This document shows positions 46,487 through 58,969 of a DNA stretch of 64,000 bases, piece by piece. The notes under the pieces are model-generated. The model saw nothing but the letters and a program-made list of their open reading frames with translations, searched no databases and had not been told where the DNA came from. Position 1 is the stretch's first letter; each line of letters starts with the position of its first letter. Position numbers and translations under genes: made by a program. The stretch comes from Eumeta japonica (Eukaryota > Arthropoda > Insecta > Lepidoptera > Psychidae). The stretch covers positions 1 to 64,000 of the forward strand of contig BGZK01001592.1 of NCBI GenBank assembly GCA_005406025.1. The letters run 5' to 3'.

Positions 46487-46975
46487 CATATTCTGTAATT
46501 ATAACCATACTTCACTGTAGTTGATTACTATATTTCAGTAATGCATATTCTACAATATGGTATTAGTCACACAATACGATAGTAATCATCACACCCCACT
46601 TTTATAGTGCTAACATTAAAGAAGGTAACTATTGACATTTAATATTGTAATTACTACGGAAGATGTAATAGTTACTAGTAGTGTTTATGGTAATAAATAC
46701 ATTCTAACATAATAGTACTTACCCTAATAGAGTGTTGAGAACACATTAGAGACGTTAATAGTGACGAACAAATTGTAATCATTACATACTAAAAAAGATA
46801 AAAGTTATGATGTCATAATATTAATGACGTCATTACACGTACCATCCTTATAGTAATTTATTAACAATCTACAGAGGATAATCATTACAATCCAGACTGC
46901 TGTCCCATATGTGACCCTCTGTATGGGTACTCACAACAGAAATTCTGTACCTACAACTATATTTTTTTTTCAGTG

Positions 46976-47615
46976 TACAATTTCATTTATTGACGCATTT
47001 GACTTCATTTTTTTTTACATTATATAGATATACAGTATATATTATTGCATCATTAGTGAAGTCCACTTCAAACAATTTATAATTCGCCTTTCACATTACA
47101 CGAGAATTGTTTTAAAAACAAAATTATACATCCATGACTAAAAACGCATGTTAAAATTGAAAATGTCCACGACTTGGAATAAAGCAATATTTATCTAGTC
47201 GCCGACTAGAGGCTTAAAGCAAAAAAAAAGACATACAAACGCACACATTTCAATATACAACCACTTTTTACAAATATTCGACGTACACACACACCTATCT
47301 GAATATTATTAGCCTTTTTAAGCTGTGGAGTTGTTTTACGACTCTCATATTTCGAGGGTCACTTGACGATTCAGCTTAACGCCATCGCTTCAAACGGACG
47401 CCTACCGTTCGAGTACTGTTTAAACAGTGACCATAGCAACTGTAAACACTTATACGTTATAGAGTAAATTAACACAACCCGTATAAATTACAACTCCAAA
47501 TTGCGTTATCTCAGTCCCATTAGTTAATCTATTAGGTAAATCGATAAAACGACTCTGAATTGAAACACCACAAATCTTTAATTGGACATTTTTTTAGATA
47601 TCTAAACGCATAATC
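46976..47615. other. noncoding stretch between two transposons
   Basis: Nothing recognisable; ordinary AT-rich DNA with a slightly GC-richer patch near 47330-47420. Confidence 0.4.
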
Positions 47616-49507
47616 GTCTAAGAGCCAGTGGCCGGCAACCTAAAGGTAAATTATGAAACCTGAAATTTTGCTCAGAGAGTTTCTTATATGTGTAACCCAT
47701 GAGGCGGGGTCTCGCTAAGCCCAGCGAAGTGGACCCTTGTTATACTCAGCCGCGCCAGGTATAAAAATTTCACCAATTTTAAAAGTATTTTATTAAGGCT
47801 GCCGTTTGAAAATTTCAAAATATATAAACATTACTATTCAAAAATAACAATGGCAGACGAATATCGCGCTTCCGAGGTCATGGCAGACACTTTTAACATT
47901 GACATTGATAAAAAATTTAATTTTTCATAATTATTTTATTAAATATGATTTATCAGACTATGAAAAGCTTGTATTTACCTCGGCAGACGTTTTCTCCATG
48001 GAATGCCATGGATAATATCCCGGAAGACATCAAAAACTTACCAACTGTCTGACCGTTCTCATGTACAGTACACATTCCATCTTCATAGATTTCGGATGCA
48101 GTTGAATTACGCTTATAAATTCGCTTATACTTGCATAGAAATTGCTTCTTTTTTTTGTTAAAAAAACATACAATATCTATGTTTGTTACATCTTCGTTGC
48201 TTAAAGTTGGAATATCTAATGAAATTGCTGCTTCAGAATTTGCAACCAGTACTGCTTCGGAAGTTTCATCAGCTTGGGTACTATGACCTTCTTCTATAAG
48301 TTTATCGATCTCAGGCATGTTTCGTACTGACGAATTCTGCAACGTAGTATCATGAAGTGTCGAATTGCTGGTCGATGTTGATGATTAATCAACAGATATC
48401 GATTCTGATGTTGATGGACTGGGTTGGGAAACGGAAGAAGCTTCTACTGTATGCCATAAAATTTGCTTTTCAAGGCCGTAAATGCCTTGTAGCAATTGCT
48501 ATGATATCCCATATATAAGTCACTAGGTAAAACTAATATCCTTAAATGTATTTAAGTTTGTGATATTTTTGCAAACGTAGAATTTTCCCACATTTTTTCA
48601 TTGTCTCATCGGTAAATAAATAAACTTTTCCAGTTTTATCAGCTTTTTCGCTGACACAAAACAGATACTGTAATTCAGCAGACATAATGTTGGAATCACA
48701 AAAATATATCAATAATAATAAAGTCACATCCGAATTCGCAAATGTATATTAATAATAATATTGTATATTGAAATGGTATTAATAATAACACAATACAAAA
48801 AAACAAAGTAGAATTTACCAGAATTAGGTTATTTCACTACACTTATAAATGAAATACAAGGCTTCTGACTGAAACTGAAAACATGTGACAAAAACCATTA
48901 GGCCGGGTGTACTTTTATTTTGTCCAAAGCATCACGGCCCTTACCAAGTATATACTCCAAGAAATAATTATAATGACCATTAGAAAAACAAGAGAGGTTA
49001 CACGAAATAAAATACTTCTACATGAAAGAAAAAATGGATGACTATACAACTTATAAGTATGCGTATACTCGGGCAGTTGGTAAGTTTTTGATGTCTGCCA
49101 GGTTATTACCCATGGTGAAATTATCTGCCGTGGTAAATACAAGCTTTTTATAGTCTAATGAACAACATATATATAAAAATCAGACAAAATAAAATAATTT
49201 TGAAAAACTATATTTTTTATCAATGTTAAAAGTGTCTGCCATGACCTCTAAAGCGCGATATCCGTCTGCTATTGTTGTTTTTGAATAATAATGTTTATGT
49301 ATTTTGAAATTTTCAAACGGCAGCCTTAATAAAACACTTTTCAAATTGGTGAATTTTTTGTATCTGGCGTGCCTGAGTGTAACAAGGGTCCATCTCTCTG
49401 GGGCTCAGCGAGACCCCGCCTCATGGGTTAAACATATAAAAGACTCCCTGGGCAAAATTTCAGGTTTTATAATCTGCCTTTAGGTTGCCGGTCACTGGCT
49501 CTTAGAC
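47616..49507. mobile_element. 1.9-kb DNA transposon with ~430-bp terminal inverted repeats
   Basis: GTCTAAGAGCCAGTG at 47616 is matched by CACTGGCTCTTAGAC ending at 49507. The match continues inward through CCGGCAACCTAAAGG, ACCTGAAATTTTGC, CCCATGAGGCGGGGTCTCGC, CCCTTGTTA, AAGGCTGCCGTTTGAAAATT, CATGGCAGACACTTTTAAC and AGACATCAAAAACTTACCAACTG, i.e. about 47616-48047 against 49071-49507. CATAATC on the left and CATAACG on the right may be a decayed 7-8-bp target duplication. Between the arms lies the start of a minus-strand gene whose last codons run into the left arm. I cannot name the superfamily with confidence. Confidence 0.7.
47953..48685 (-). pseudogene. remnant of the transposon's own gene: zinc-finger-like N-terminal region
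   Basis: From an ATG at 48685 the minus strand reads MSAELQYLFCVSEKADKTG, then KVYLFTDETMKKCGKIL, then (after an in-frame break near 48542) LPSDLYMGYHSNCYKAF. A frameshift near 48455 and a stop near 48388 follow. The next open part (48342-47953) contains VCFFNKKKKQFLCKYKR, ESIYEDG-like acidic sequence and AFHGENVCRGKYKLF. Spaced Cys and His residues (FC..., KC..., YHxxCY, C...C, FHGxxVCRxKY) suggest metal-binding modules that I associate with transposon proteins in insects. No catalytic domain remains. Confidence 0.5.
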
Positions 49508-51652
49508 CATAACGATTGTTTTCATCGTGTAAAATGAAATAAATATGCTCATAGATAAGACGCGGCGGCAAACGGATTGAATTGTATTGTAAATAATGGC
49601 GGTTGATAAAAATTTCCTGTTTTTGTTCACTGGTTATGCTAATCTCTGGTAATTTAAGCGACGCGAATGTTTAGCTTATATAAAGATTCGATGTATGTAG
49701 ACAGGTTTACTTGAGAATTCATTGACACGAGAAATTAATTAATAAAAAAAAAACCCGCGTTGATATATTTTGTATGGGAATTTGATGAGATACGATTTAC
49801 AATAATTAAATTATTTCCTCAACGAAAATCAATTTACCTCTCCGAGTTTTTTTTTTTTCAGCAGACAGCGCCTTGGACAAGTGACGTGAAGTAACGATAT
49901 GCGATTACTCTGATACGTAAAAGGAACGTAATCAGTTTTATTTAAAATATGTCTGAAACAGTGTAAATAAATAAAAAATATCTAATAAAAATTGAAACAA
50001 ACATTTAGAATGTTATATATTCTCAAGTTTTTTCAGAAAGCTTCGCGAACGATAATCAAATAATTTATCGAGGACTAGTTTTTTAAACCGATTTCAATCC
50101 AATGCGTCCATAAAAACTTTTTTCGTATTCTTGTAAAACCGTTAACAATAAAATAATTTGATCAATTTAGCCTGACACTGAAACGTGATAGGCCAACGAA
50201 CTATACAACTCCTTGGGCACGGCAAATTTTTGATTCGTACATTTTGATTAGTAGTATTGTCACGATAACGACACGCTTAGGACGGAGTGGAATAATGATG
50301 TACACAATCATTTATAACAATTGTAAACAAAGTAATGATTAAAGAAAGACATAACAGACTCAAATAAATTAAACGACCGTCACCAAGAAATTGACTCTTA
50401 TTCTAAAATTAGAGTGGAAAAGATCGATCGTTATTCGTGCCGTAATAAATTAACATTTTACAAACGCTTTAAACAACACGTGAAAAACATTATGTTAATT
50501 GTGAATTTTGTTTTTCATACCTATTTTTGAAAATCAAGCTTTCATCAGATGTCGATTTTTAATGCTCTAAGAAGCTATTCCAACTGCTCGTAGTCTTATG
50601 TCGGAATGTATGTATGTGTTTATATACAAGTAATAATTGCCACTTTGCATCATTTTAATAACAATCTTAAACTTACAAAAGTTTCAAATGATTGAGATTT
50701 TTCCTGCTTCATTTGAAAGATTGACGGTTCGCATTATCAATCCAGATATACATTGTCCATAGTGCTTAATCCGAAATCCGCTGATATATTTGTGTTTCAA
50801 TAACTTCTCACTAACTTCACTGAAATTTTAAAATTTAATTATCTATAAACATACATAATAACATTAAATACCGATTTGGCGTTAAATCTATCAAAAGCGG
50901 TTCGTTCTTTTAGAAGTAAGTAATAGTAGTAAAAGAAAAAAAGTTTTCTAGCGATAGCTTTTAAATAGAACGAAAACTATTGTTTTGAATTCGATAACCT
51001 CGAGCACACTATTAGTTAACCAAATATATTTTAGAGCTATGCGTGCTCGAAAACAGCAATTTTTTAATGGTACTTATTTGCACATGTAAACTGTTTTTTA
51101 GATTTAGTGTTCACGTTGAAAGTATATTTTAATAGTTTTCAGTTCAATATTCATTCTGATATGTTCTTTTAATCGTAATCTTTTAGCAAACTCGTACATA
51201 CTTCATGTATAAACGATATTTATGTCCCAATAAGAGCCAGACATGTGTTTTACGAGGAATATAAGCGGCCGATTTAATCTCGAATGTGGTTGTAAATGGT
51301 CAGAGACAAAAGGGCACGTTTAATATATTGTCAGAAAGCATCATAAGACTGCCGTGCGCGCGCGCCGATTGAATTCAAAGTAAGCACATGACGTTGAAGC
51401 CTTTCGCGGTTTTTAATGTCTCTTTTAACGGACTCACCGCTGTTTTATTTTCGTGATAATTTGTTTCTGATTCACAATACGTGTCAATTATTTTGTTAGG
51501 GTTCTGTATCACAGGATTCTGTCAAGATCCTTCTTTTCAGGAATGCGTGAAGGTATCAATTTGATATTAATATCAACTATTTAGGTCTACGTTCCCTTGG
51601 AGTCATAAAATGTGAAACTTATTAGTTAATGCAATCAAACAAAATCATTAAT
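49508..51652. other. AT-rich noncoding stretch
   Basis: No supported gene. A polypyrimidine tract followed by CAG at about 49846-49861 looks like a 3' splice site, but the sequence after it closes quickly (TGA or TAA in every frame). A CGCGCGCGCC patch lies near 51357. Confidence 0.4.
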
Positions 51653-52409
51653 AAAAAAAACCGGCCAAGAGCATATTGGACCATATTCAGTGTAGGGTTC
51701 CAAAGGCATTGCTACAAAGAAAAGGACTACAGATGAAAAAAACTACATTATTACAGTTTTTTTCATGTTTCTCGCACGAAGTAGGTATAAGTACCTTAGT
51801 CGCCTATAACTAGAGAAACAAGTGACTATATCAACTATTACTCTTAGACTAGTGTAAATTAAAGTTCACCAACAAAAGAGCGTATTTTCATGGTACTTAC
51901 ATCCTTTTGATGAGAAGTGCCGTTTTTCGGCAATAACTTAAAAAACATATATCCGATCATATTCAAAATAAATTTCGTTGAAAGTATTTATTAAGCTTTA
52001 CCTTTGTATTTTTTTGATATAGCGTTAAGAAAAAAATAAAGGGGACATACACGATTTCTCCTACTTTCGGAGCGACTATTTCCGAAAATATTCATTTATT
52101 CAAAAAAAATTCTTAGAGACCTTAAAAATTGTTAAAAGGATTGTAGAAATATGTACCACACGTTGATGTTTGATGAAAGAATTTTTTTTCAGCTTCTGTT
52201 ACTCGTATGGAGTGCCCCGTCCTAGAAATATATTTTTTTATAACTATGAAACTAATAGCAGCTTATACATGACATTTTTTTTTTCATAAACATATATCTT
52301 GAAATTTTTGAGTAAAATGCCTTTGAGATACGAACGGACAGACGGACGGACATAACGAAACTATAAGGGTTAAGTTTTTGAAATTTTGTCTCGGAATCCT
52401 AAAAAAAAC
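51653..52409 (+). repeat. near-complete copy D of the GGCCAAGAGCATGTCGG-type repeat
   Basis: It starts CCGGCCAAGAGCATATTGG, GTGTAGGGTTCC, then AAAAGAGCGTATTTTCATGG, GAAAGTATTTATTAAGC, TATGTACCACACGTTGATG, CAGCTTCTGTTACTCGTATG, GGACAGACGGACGGACAT, CGAAACTATAAGGGTTAAG, and ends TCGGAATCCTAAAAAAA. It is the best-preserved copy in the window. Confidence 0.7.
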
Positions 52410-55400
52410 TTCTAAAAAACAAGCTTTGGTTCGAAAATTCAATTGTTCAAAAAAAAATTTATGCAATAATAGATCGATCAAAATCCTGCATAAATTATCT
52501 ATTTACTTATATAGGCACGATGTTAGGATAATCACCGAAATAATAAATGACATAATTGTACCTAGTATTCTAGTACATCATCTCCTTTCGAAAGTGTCTC
52601 TTGTTCTTAACTTTTTCTAGTCGTCTTTTTCCTTTTTGTTCTCACGAGTATATAGTATAGAAAAAAGGGTTATTAAAAAAAAACCAAAAAACACTGTTAA
52701 TAATGTTGTATTCTGTCACCATCAATCATGATAATCTAAAAATGTTCATAAATAAATTTAATCACATTAAACACAATTTCTAGTTCATTTTAAGATTTTC
52801 AGACGTTTTTAAATTTTATTCATTGAATATTAAATAAAAAGAATTTCAATGATTAATGAAGCTTTTTATTTAAATCGAAGTAATTTGTTGATAACAAAAT
52901 GAAATTTTTTTTTCTTTATTTTTTCAATGGGAATCTATTCTGAAACCTTCCAAAAATAGCATCATAAAAGGAAAAAATCTCAGATTTGTTATTTAATAAT
53001 TATTGCACGTACAATGTTCATATTCAAGTAGGAAAAAATTATGGATTGACTAATGGATAATTAATAGAAAAATCGTGATAAAAATTTTTTGACCACGAAT
53101 TATCGTTGAAATTCCTATCCCCTAAGGACCAGAAGTTTTCGATTCTTTGATTTTCATATTTAACATGTTTAAATAACATTTTTTGTTAAGTGTTCGAAGT
53201 GGGCGTGGCTTGCGCAAGCCGAGTATCCGTTCCCGGACGTATTTTCAATTCTCTGGGTTAATTATGAATATTGAACCTACAGTTCTGGGAGTGAAACCTT
53301 TTTTTAGGAAATTTCTATCTCTTTTTGAATCTTTTTTCAAATTTCAAAAATCTCAAATAGTTTTTGAGATATCTGTAGAAAACCAAATTACATTTTTTTT
53401 CAATTAATTGCTTATTACTTTTGCAATTTTTGCGAGCGGTACTTCAATTTTTTCGAAAATGATCTACATACTATTCCGAATCGAATGACACCTTGTTTAT
53501 ATTTTTCGGAGACTAAAAAAATGTTTGACCAAAAAAGTACTTGTTGACTTAGAATAGGTACATGTGTCAAAGCTTTTGTTTGTGTTAACCGCCAATATAA
53601 TTAGTATAGAATTTCTATGTATGTTTCGTACCAACAAGTACGTGATCAGGAAAAATCAATGTCATTCACCGGCATGCCAAGAGTATTAAAACCACTAAAA
53701 GATGCGCCTTCAACTGCCATATTAATGTGTCATGTGAAGTATAAATATTGCTATAAATCATAATAATAATAAATATTTTATGATATGAAAGACGGTTTTA
53801 CCATAAACATACTTAAAGATTCGATTTTTGAAAGAATATTTTATAATACATAAAGGATAAAATAATTGTCGTATTTATGTAATAAACAAAGTTAAGATTA
53901 CCAAAATTACGTAATTGTTATTTCTGAGTCTTTTTTTACTATTGCTGTTCACATATAAAATATGAATGTAATCATAAAGCAGATCGGTACCAGAATAGCC
54001 ATTATTTGACCGACAGCGTTATAGGCACGAACGATCCAGTAACACTGTAACCGACAGGCTCGCCCACGCAGCGTTGACAAGTCGGACTCGTGATCTGTAG
54101 TTACGACTATCAGCAAAGCGTATTACCATTTATTTACTTTCTGTTATGTAATCATTTATTTCATTCTTTTTTTTTATTTAGTTTTTCTTTTTTTTTAAAT
54201 TAGTTTTTGTCATGTATTTTATAAACCATATTTATAGAACCCGACAAAACACGTTCCGTAGACAGTGCAATGTCTTTTCGAGCAGTCTGTGACTAACAAA
54301 AACAATAGTAACGATCATGATACGAAATCACATGTCCGTATTGCTACAGTTACTTTGAACGCCGATTATAAAAAAAAAGAAAGAACATCGCGTTCGGAAC
54401 GCGTCAACCTCACGTGGCCCGATTGTAATTACACGCCGTTTGTAAACTTTAAATTGGCGAATCCGAGAAGAATGCACGGCGATAACTGAGCGCGGTGCGT
54501 CCCTCCACGCCCCTTATTAAATTTCCGACCTTATATGCGGATGCACGACAGACCGCGATATTTCATTTAGCCTGTTATGGCATGAAGGCCTGATAACAGT
54601 AGGGTGACAGTGTGTTTTGTTTTTGACCTTAACTGCCACATTTTCTGTATAAATTTATCTAGCGAAAAGAATTGCGCTCAGCATTTTATCACGTATACCA
54701 CGTGATGAAAGTGAATTTTTGTTATACGTGGAGGTGTCATTAATGATAAAATAGTAGTAGTTTAAATATACTTATATAATAACTCTTCGCGGGTATTCGA
54801 ACAATCGAATCGAATCGAAAATACAAACGTGAAAACATCATTAAACATAAAAGACAATGAAAAATATTATTATATTGTGTGAAGTGTTCGAAGGCAATTA
54901 AAGTTTGCTTAGATGTTCGATACCTGTCATCTATTCTCTTGAATCAATATTGAGTGCGTTGAATAGGGGTTCTCAGTGGAAGAACAGATTCGAGGGTCAG
55001 CGGCGGGTTGCATGCTGTATGTGAACGCATGTTGCAGGCAAGCGTCTAATGACAAATATTAATTATACAACGCGTGGCACCACAGCTGTTCATACATCGC
55101 ATTTGGCGCGTACAACACGCGATACAATTTTATTCTATCTTTTTGTATCGTTATGTTTAAGTCGGCCTTTTTTGCTCCACTCGCGTGGTTCAGAAATGTA
55201 TAGATAGCTCCTTTTCTCCTTTTATTGACGTTATATGTATTTCTCTCTCGTGTGACGAAATATGCCTATACGTGCGCGTCCTAGAAAATTCAGTCTCAAT
55301 TCTCGTCCAATTATCGATTTTATTGAATCGTCGCCTATGAATATTCACTTCATAAATTATAACTCTATAATCATTTTTAATAACAATCATGTGGTAGAGT

Positions 55401-56398
55401 CATGCTATGGCAAATTTGGCCAACACGACAATGGACCGGCTCGACCTGTGAGAATCCACACTCTTTCAGAGTACACACGTAAAGTAGCACATTCCACTAT
55501 TGCGTTTTGTTCAGTGAGTGAAAGTTGCGGTGGCCCACTTCCCCTCCGCCAGATATCTTATTCCTTCTTAAAAGGTCAGTAACACACTAGTGACTACTCT
55601 AGAGTTTCGAATGTCCGTGGGCGATGGTGATTTCCTATTCTCTCGTGATTCGTTACTCGTTTGCTTTTTCTAATGCTATAAAAAAAATAACGTGTTTTTT
55701 AATTTATCATACTACGCATATGTAACGATGTTCTACTATTATAACAACTATTATCTTGGTTCCTACCTGCAGGTTGAAAATCTCTCGGTCGATATTGTTA
55801 TGACGTCAAAATTACGTCAGGATGAGAAGACTTACCCGCGGCTTGCGCTCTATTTGCATAACTTTGATGTCATAACGATATAGACTGAGTGGTTTAAAGT
55901 TTATAGAATTGACCAGCTGGCCCCTATTCCGATATTAAAAAAGATTCGATCGCCTTTTTTTATATCTAAAATTTTGGAAAACATGAAAGTATGAAACGCG
56001 TTATATATTCAATTTTCGGAAAAAAAAAACCAATTCTTATAAAATTTTAAACAAAATGTTTTTTTAAACAAAACACAGGTTACTGTTTATTTTTTTTTGT
56101 TTGTTTTTCTTTTTGAATCCCTATAACTAAAACATTTAAAAATTAGTAATTTTATTTAATTTTGTAGGTCATACTCATTTATTTTTTTTTTGCTTTGTTT
56201 AGAGGAGTTCAGTGTTAGACTGTGTGACGAATATTTAGAGGGAAAAGGGAGAGAGTGAGATAAGCTAAAGCGAAAGTAAGAGAGAGTGACAAAAATCCGA
56301 TTGTAACTATATGATTAATAATAGTGGTTTCACAATAAGAAAGTCATAATGCATCAAAACGAAGGATAGAGTTCTTACCTTACGCTTTTCGACAGTAC
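52410..56398. other. long noncoding stretch with several unassigned GC-richer patches
   Basis: Patches near 53190-53260 (GAAGTGGGCGTGGCTTGCGC), 53990-54110, 54380-54530 and 54950-55110 stand out from AT-rich background. At 55400-55580 TATGGCAAATTTGGCC, ACACGACAATGGACCGGC, GTTGCGGTGGCCCACTTCCC looks like part of an abundant lepidopteran retroelement; the plus-strand frame through it (SVSESCGGPLPLRQISYSF) may be its relic. No intact gene is supported. Confidence 0.3.
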
Positions 56399-56705
56399 AA
56401 TATTATAAACGTGATACTTTGTGACGATATATGGTTGTTTGTAACTCGATTATCCATAAACGGCTGAATGGATTTCGATGAAACATAACATAGAATATTT
56501 TTTGGATACACTTGACGTTTTATACCTCCCACTGATGCGTTCCTGTGCAGCAGTTTACAAGAAGTCGTAAGCGATATCGATATCGGAATTAAGAGCGTTA
56601 TTGTAATTGAAAAAAAGAGAGGTTTAGAATAGACAACAAGATCGAGACAGAACTAACTGTAAAATCGAAACTTAAGTCGAAAACAATGAGAGAAAGATCA
56701 CTGGT
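56399..56705 (+). mobile_element. decayed repeat of the second Helitron-like family, copy 2
   Basis: AATATTATAAACGTGATAC, TGACGATATATGGTTGTTTG, GGATTTCGATGAAACATAAC, ACCTCCCACTGATGCGTTCC and TGTGCAGCAGTTTACAAG follow the same order as the copy at 34384. The 3' end is lost, so Helitron membership rests on copy 1. Confidence 0.4.
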
Positions 56706-56986
56706 TTTATATAAATTATGTCAAGATATTTTATCAAATATTACTTACAAATACACGTTATAATAGCAAATTTAGTTATCATTAGAATAGAGATATGTAG
56801 AATTGTTTTATTCCACACGGAATCAGATGCATGGTCATCTTAGTCTTTGTATAAATGAAGAAGTGACTTTCGGTAAAAATTTAATTATTCCTTCTATCTC
56901 GTGATAAATAAATCGACTGGTCGAGGCCAAAATTGAATAAATTGGTTAAAATTCTATATAAAAATATGTTTGTATTATAATTGGTC
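56706..56986. other. AT-rich noncoding stretch
   Basis: Nothing recognisable. Confidence 0.4.
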
Positions 56987-57244
56987 TCTATATATAATAA
57001 ATGTGAAAGTTGTTTGATGGTCTGTCCTTCAATCAAATTAAACTAATAAACTGATTGCAATAAAATCTTGCATAGAGGTAGAATACCTGTCACGGAACAG
57101 GACATAGCATACTTCTATACAAAAAAAAAATCCTATAGAAACCAGGAAAGTAATAATTGAAAAATGTTTGCTAATTTTAATTATAACACAAAATAATCAT
57201 TGCTAAAACTAAAAAGCTCAGTGAAGCGGGCGGGAAAAGCCTAG
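56987..57244 (+). mobile_element. Helitron-like element, third family
   Basis: It starts TCTATATATAATAAATG, continues GAAAGTTGTTTGATGG and GTCTGTCCTTC, and ends GCTCAGTGAAGCGGGCGGG followed by AAAAGC and CTAG (57241-57244) then T. The start and end features are Helitron-like. It differs inside from the 200-bp family at 5829/15753/35694. Confidence 0.55.
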
Positions 57245-57710
57245 TTTAAGATATAATAGAAGCCTGCGTAGTTGGAAAACAGTAAAATAAAAAAGAAGAA
57301 AAGCATATACTTGGGCAACGTAATGATCTCGAAATTAATTGTTGTTCAGACTTATTTGAAACTAAGCTAAAGTTGAAATTCTTAGGTGCTACATTATAGC
57401 CTAATATCATGTACTAGATAAGAGATAAATGTGCGTACGTTTTTACTTATTTATTACGCACAATAAGTACGGATTTATATTAAGTTTATGATCGGCTTCC
57501 TTATTTCCTTCAAAATTCATTCTTAGACTTTGACTTACAACAAACGAATTTTGTAAAGATAAATACTAAGTGTTATTAAAATAAATAGCTCAAAGTGGAG
57601 ACTACAAAATATGATTTCAACAAATCCAAGTCTGATTTATACTTGGATTGGAGAATCTTTTAGCTTTGTCTATTTTTATTCACATTTGGATCTAATACCT
57701 TTAAACGAGC
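57245..57710. other. AT-rich noncoding stretch
   Basis: Nothing recognisable; an AT repeat begins near 57717. Confidence 0.4.
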
Positions 57711-57990
57711 AATTCTTATATATATATATATACAAAATATCGGAAACGGCTTCAACGATTTCCATAAAATTTAGTATGCAGGGGGTTTGGGGTCGATAAA
57801 TCGATCTAGCTAGGTTTAATTTTTAGAAAACCTCCTTTTATTCTTGTTTTCAGGCAATGAGTTAGAGTTAGAATACGAAGATAAATTTAGCCACTGTCGA
57901 CAAGATTATAATAGCACAGTTGGGCAATCGGGCAATCTCCGTTCTAAAGACCCTGGTTTGATTCCACATGACTAATTTCTTTAAGTTATT
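57711..57990 (+). mobile_element. SINE-type composite with a tRNA-derived promoter
   Basis: An AT repeat is followed by ATATCGGAAACGGC, AAATTTAGTATGCAGGGGG and CGATAAATCGATCTAGCTAG, a segment common in lepidopteran repeats. Near 57912 a tRNA-like part follows: box A TAGCACAGTTGG (57912-57923) fits TRGCNNAGYNGG exactly, and box B GGTTTGATTCC (57955-57965) differs from consensus at one base. Their spacing of 43 bases is that of a tRNA. The rest of the tRNA fold is not maintained (no matching acceptor stem), so this is a SINE and not a tRNA gene. Confidence 0.55.
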
Positions 57991-58969
57991 CAGTTTTATT
58001 TTCAAATTTGTTTCTTTTATAATAAAACGTCAAGTTTCTTCTTTTGTGCGAAAAACTATCATTGGGAACCACTGTTTACCGACACAACAACACTAAATCT
58101 ACTTGACAATAGATAGCGTTGTTAAGCAACAGTAAGCTAATGAGTGTTTGTTTTGAGGTTAGACGAAGAAAATACATTGCTTACTTGTGTTATTGATAAA
58201 ATATGTGTCTTTTTAACTAATGTGTTCACTTAAAAATGACTAAAATACCTTTAAAAAAAACTTGATATAATTGAAAAATATTATTCATATTTCATCACTA
58301 TGTAATTCCTATCTTTCCAAATTTTATATTTTCCAAAAAAATGCGACTTACCAAAAAAAAAAAAACTACCGAGCAAAGCTCGATCATCCAGGTTATACTT
58401 AATAAAAAAAAGCACATTTTAGAAATATAATCATTGTTGACGTATTTTGTATCAATGGGAAGATTCTTGAACGTATTTTGTACACTCATATTCAACTATA
58501 CGCACGTTACAATGTTCGATGGGTCTTTATCGACCTACTGAAAAAACACAATCTTTCACGTTATTTTTATTTAATAATGAGGCTCAACGTCGGCCCAATG
58601 AGAAGGCACTGATCTGCGACTTAACGTATTTTGCGAAGCACGTATACCAGTGGATTAATTTGAGAATTAAGTTATTATAAATTCATTGGTCTGTTCACAC
58701 GTGGTTTGAGAGTCAAAGGCAACGCGCTGAACAGCCACTATCGCTATCGTGCGAATTTTTGGTTTTCACGTTAAATGTTTATATTGCACCCGAAAAGTTT
58801 TTTTTTTTTATATGTGATAAATATTTTGGCACATTTGATTGAAAGAGTTGCGATAGCTGCGGAATATTAAATTTTTTATTTACTTCCCCTGTCATTATAA
58901 GGGAAGAATTTTAAATGCTTTTTCGTAATATACTCTCTGCTCTCAGCTTTATAACTCTTTATAACATTT
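57991..58969. other. AT-rich noncoding stretch
   Basis: No supported gene. A GC-richer patch near 58680-58760 (GAACAGCCACTATCGC) is unassigned. Confidence 0.4.

Larger units (their letters stand above)
41893..46975 (+). mobile_element. 5.1-kb DNA transposon with CACTG termini carrying an intron-containing gene
   Basis: CACTGAAAAAAATATTGG opens the element at 41893; the complement (TTTTTTTTTCAGTG) closes it at 46975; TA lies directly outside both ends. A second inverted match, ACAGAATTTCTGT plus GTAAGTAC/GTGAGTACC, lies near 41960 and 46936. Both subterminal zones are rich in TATAGTA, TACTAT and GTTACA-type short repeats. The gene at 42597-45828 fills most of the interior. CACTA/Chapaev-type (CMC) elements begin with CACTA or CACTG, which makes that superfamily my first guess. 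The TA duplication is shorter than usual for Chapaev, so the assignment stays open. A GTTCCGTA-type repeat and a 70-bp palindrome are nested inside. Confidence 0.65.

Noticed and set aside
49846..49900. Polypyrimidine tract plus CAG as the 3' splice site of a host exon
   Set aside because: All three frames after it stop within a few dozen bases and no consensus donor follows.
55262..55582. 106-codon plus-strand frame
   Set aside because: The first half has no protein character and the second half looks like a fragment of a dispersed retroelement; not supported as a gene.
57905..57970. Possible tRNA gene
   Set aside because: The boxes and spacing fit, but I see no acceptor-stem pairing and it is joined to repeat sequence, so a SINE promoter is the better reading.
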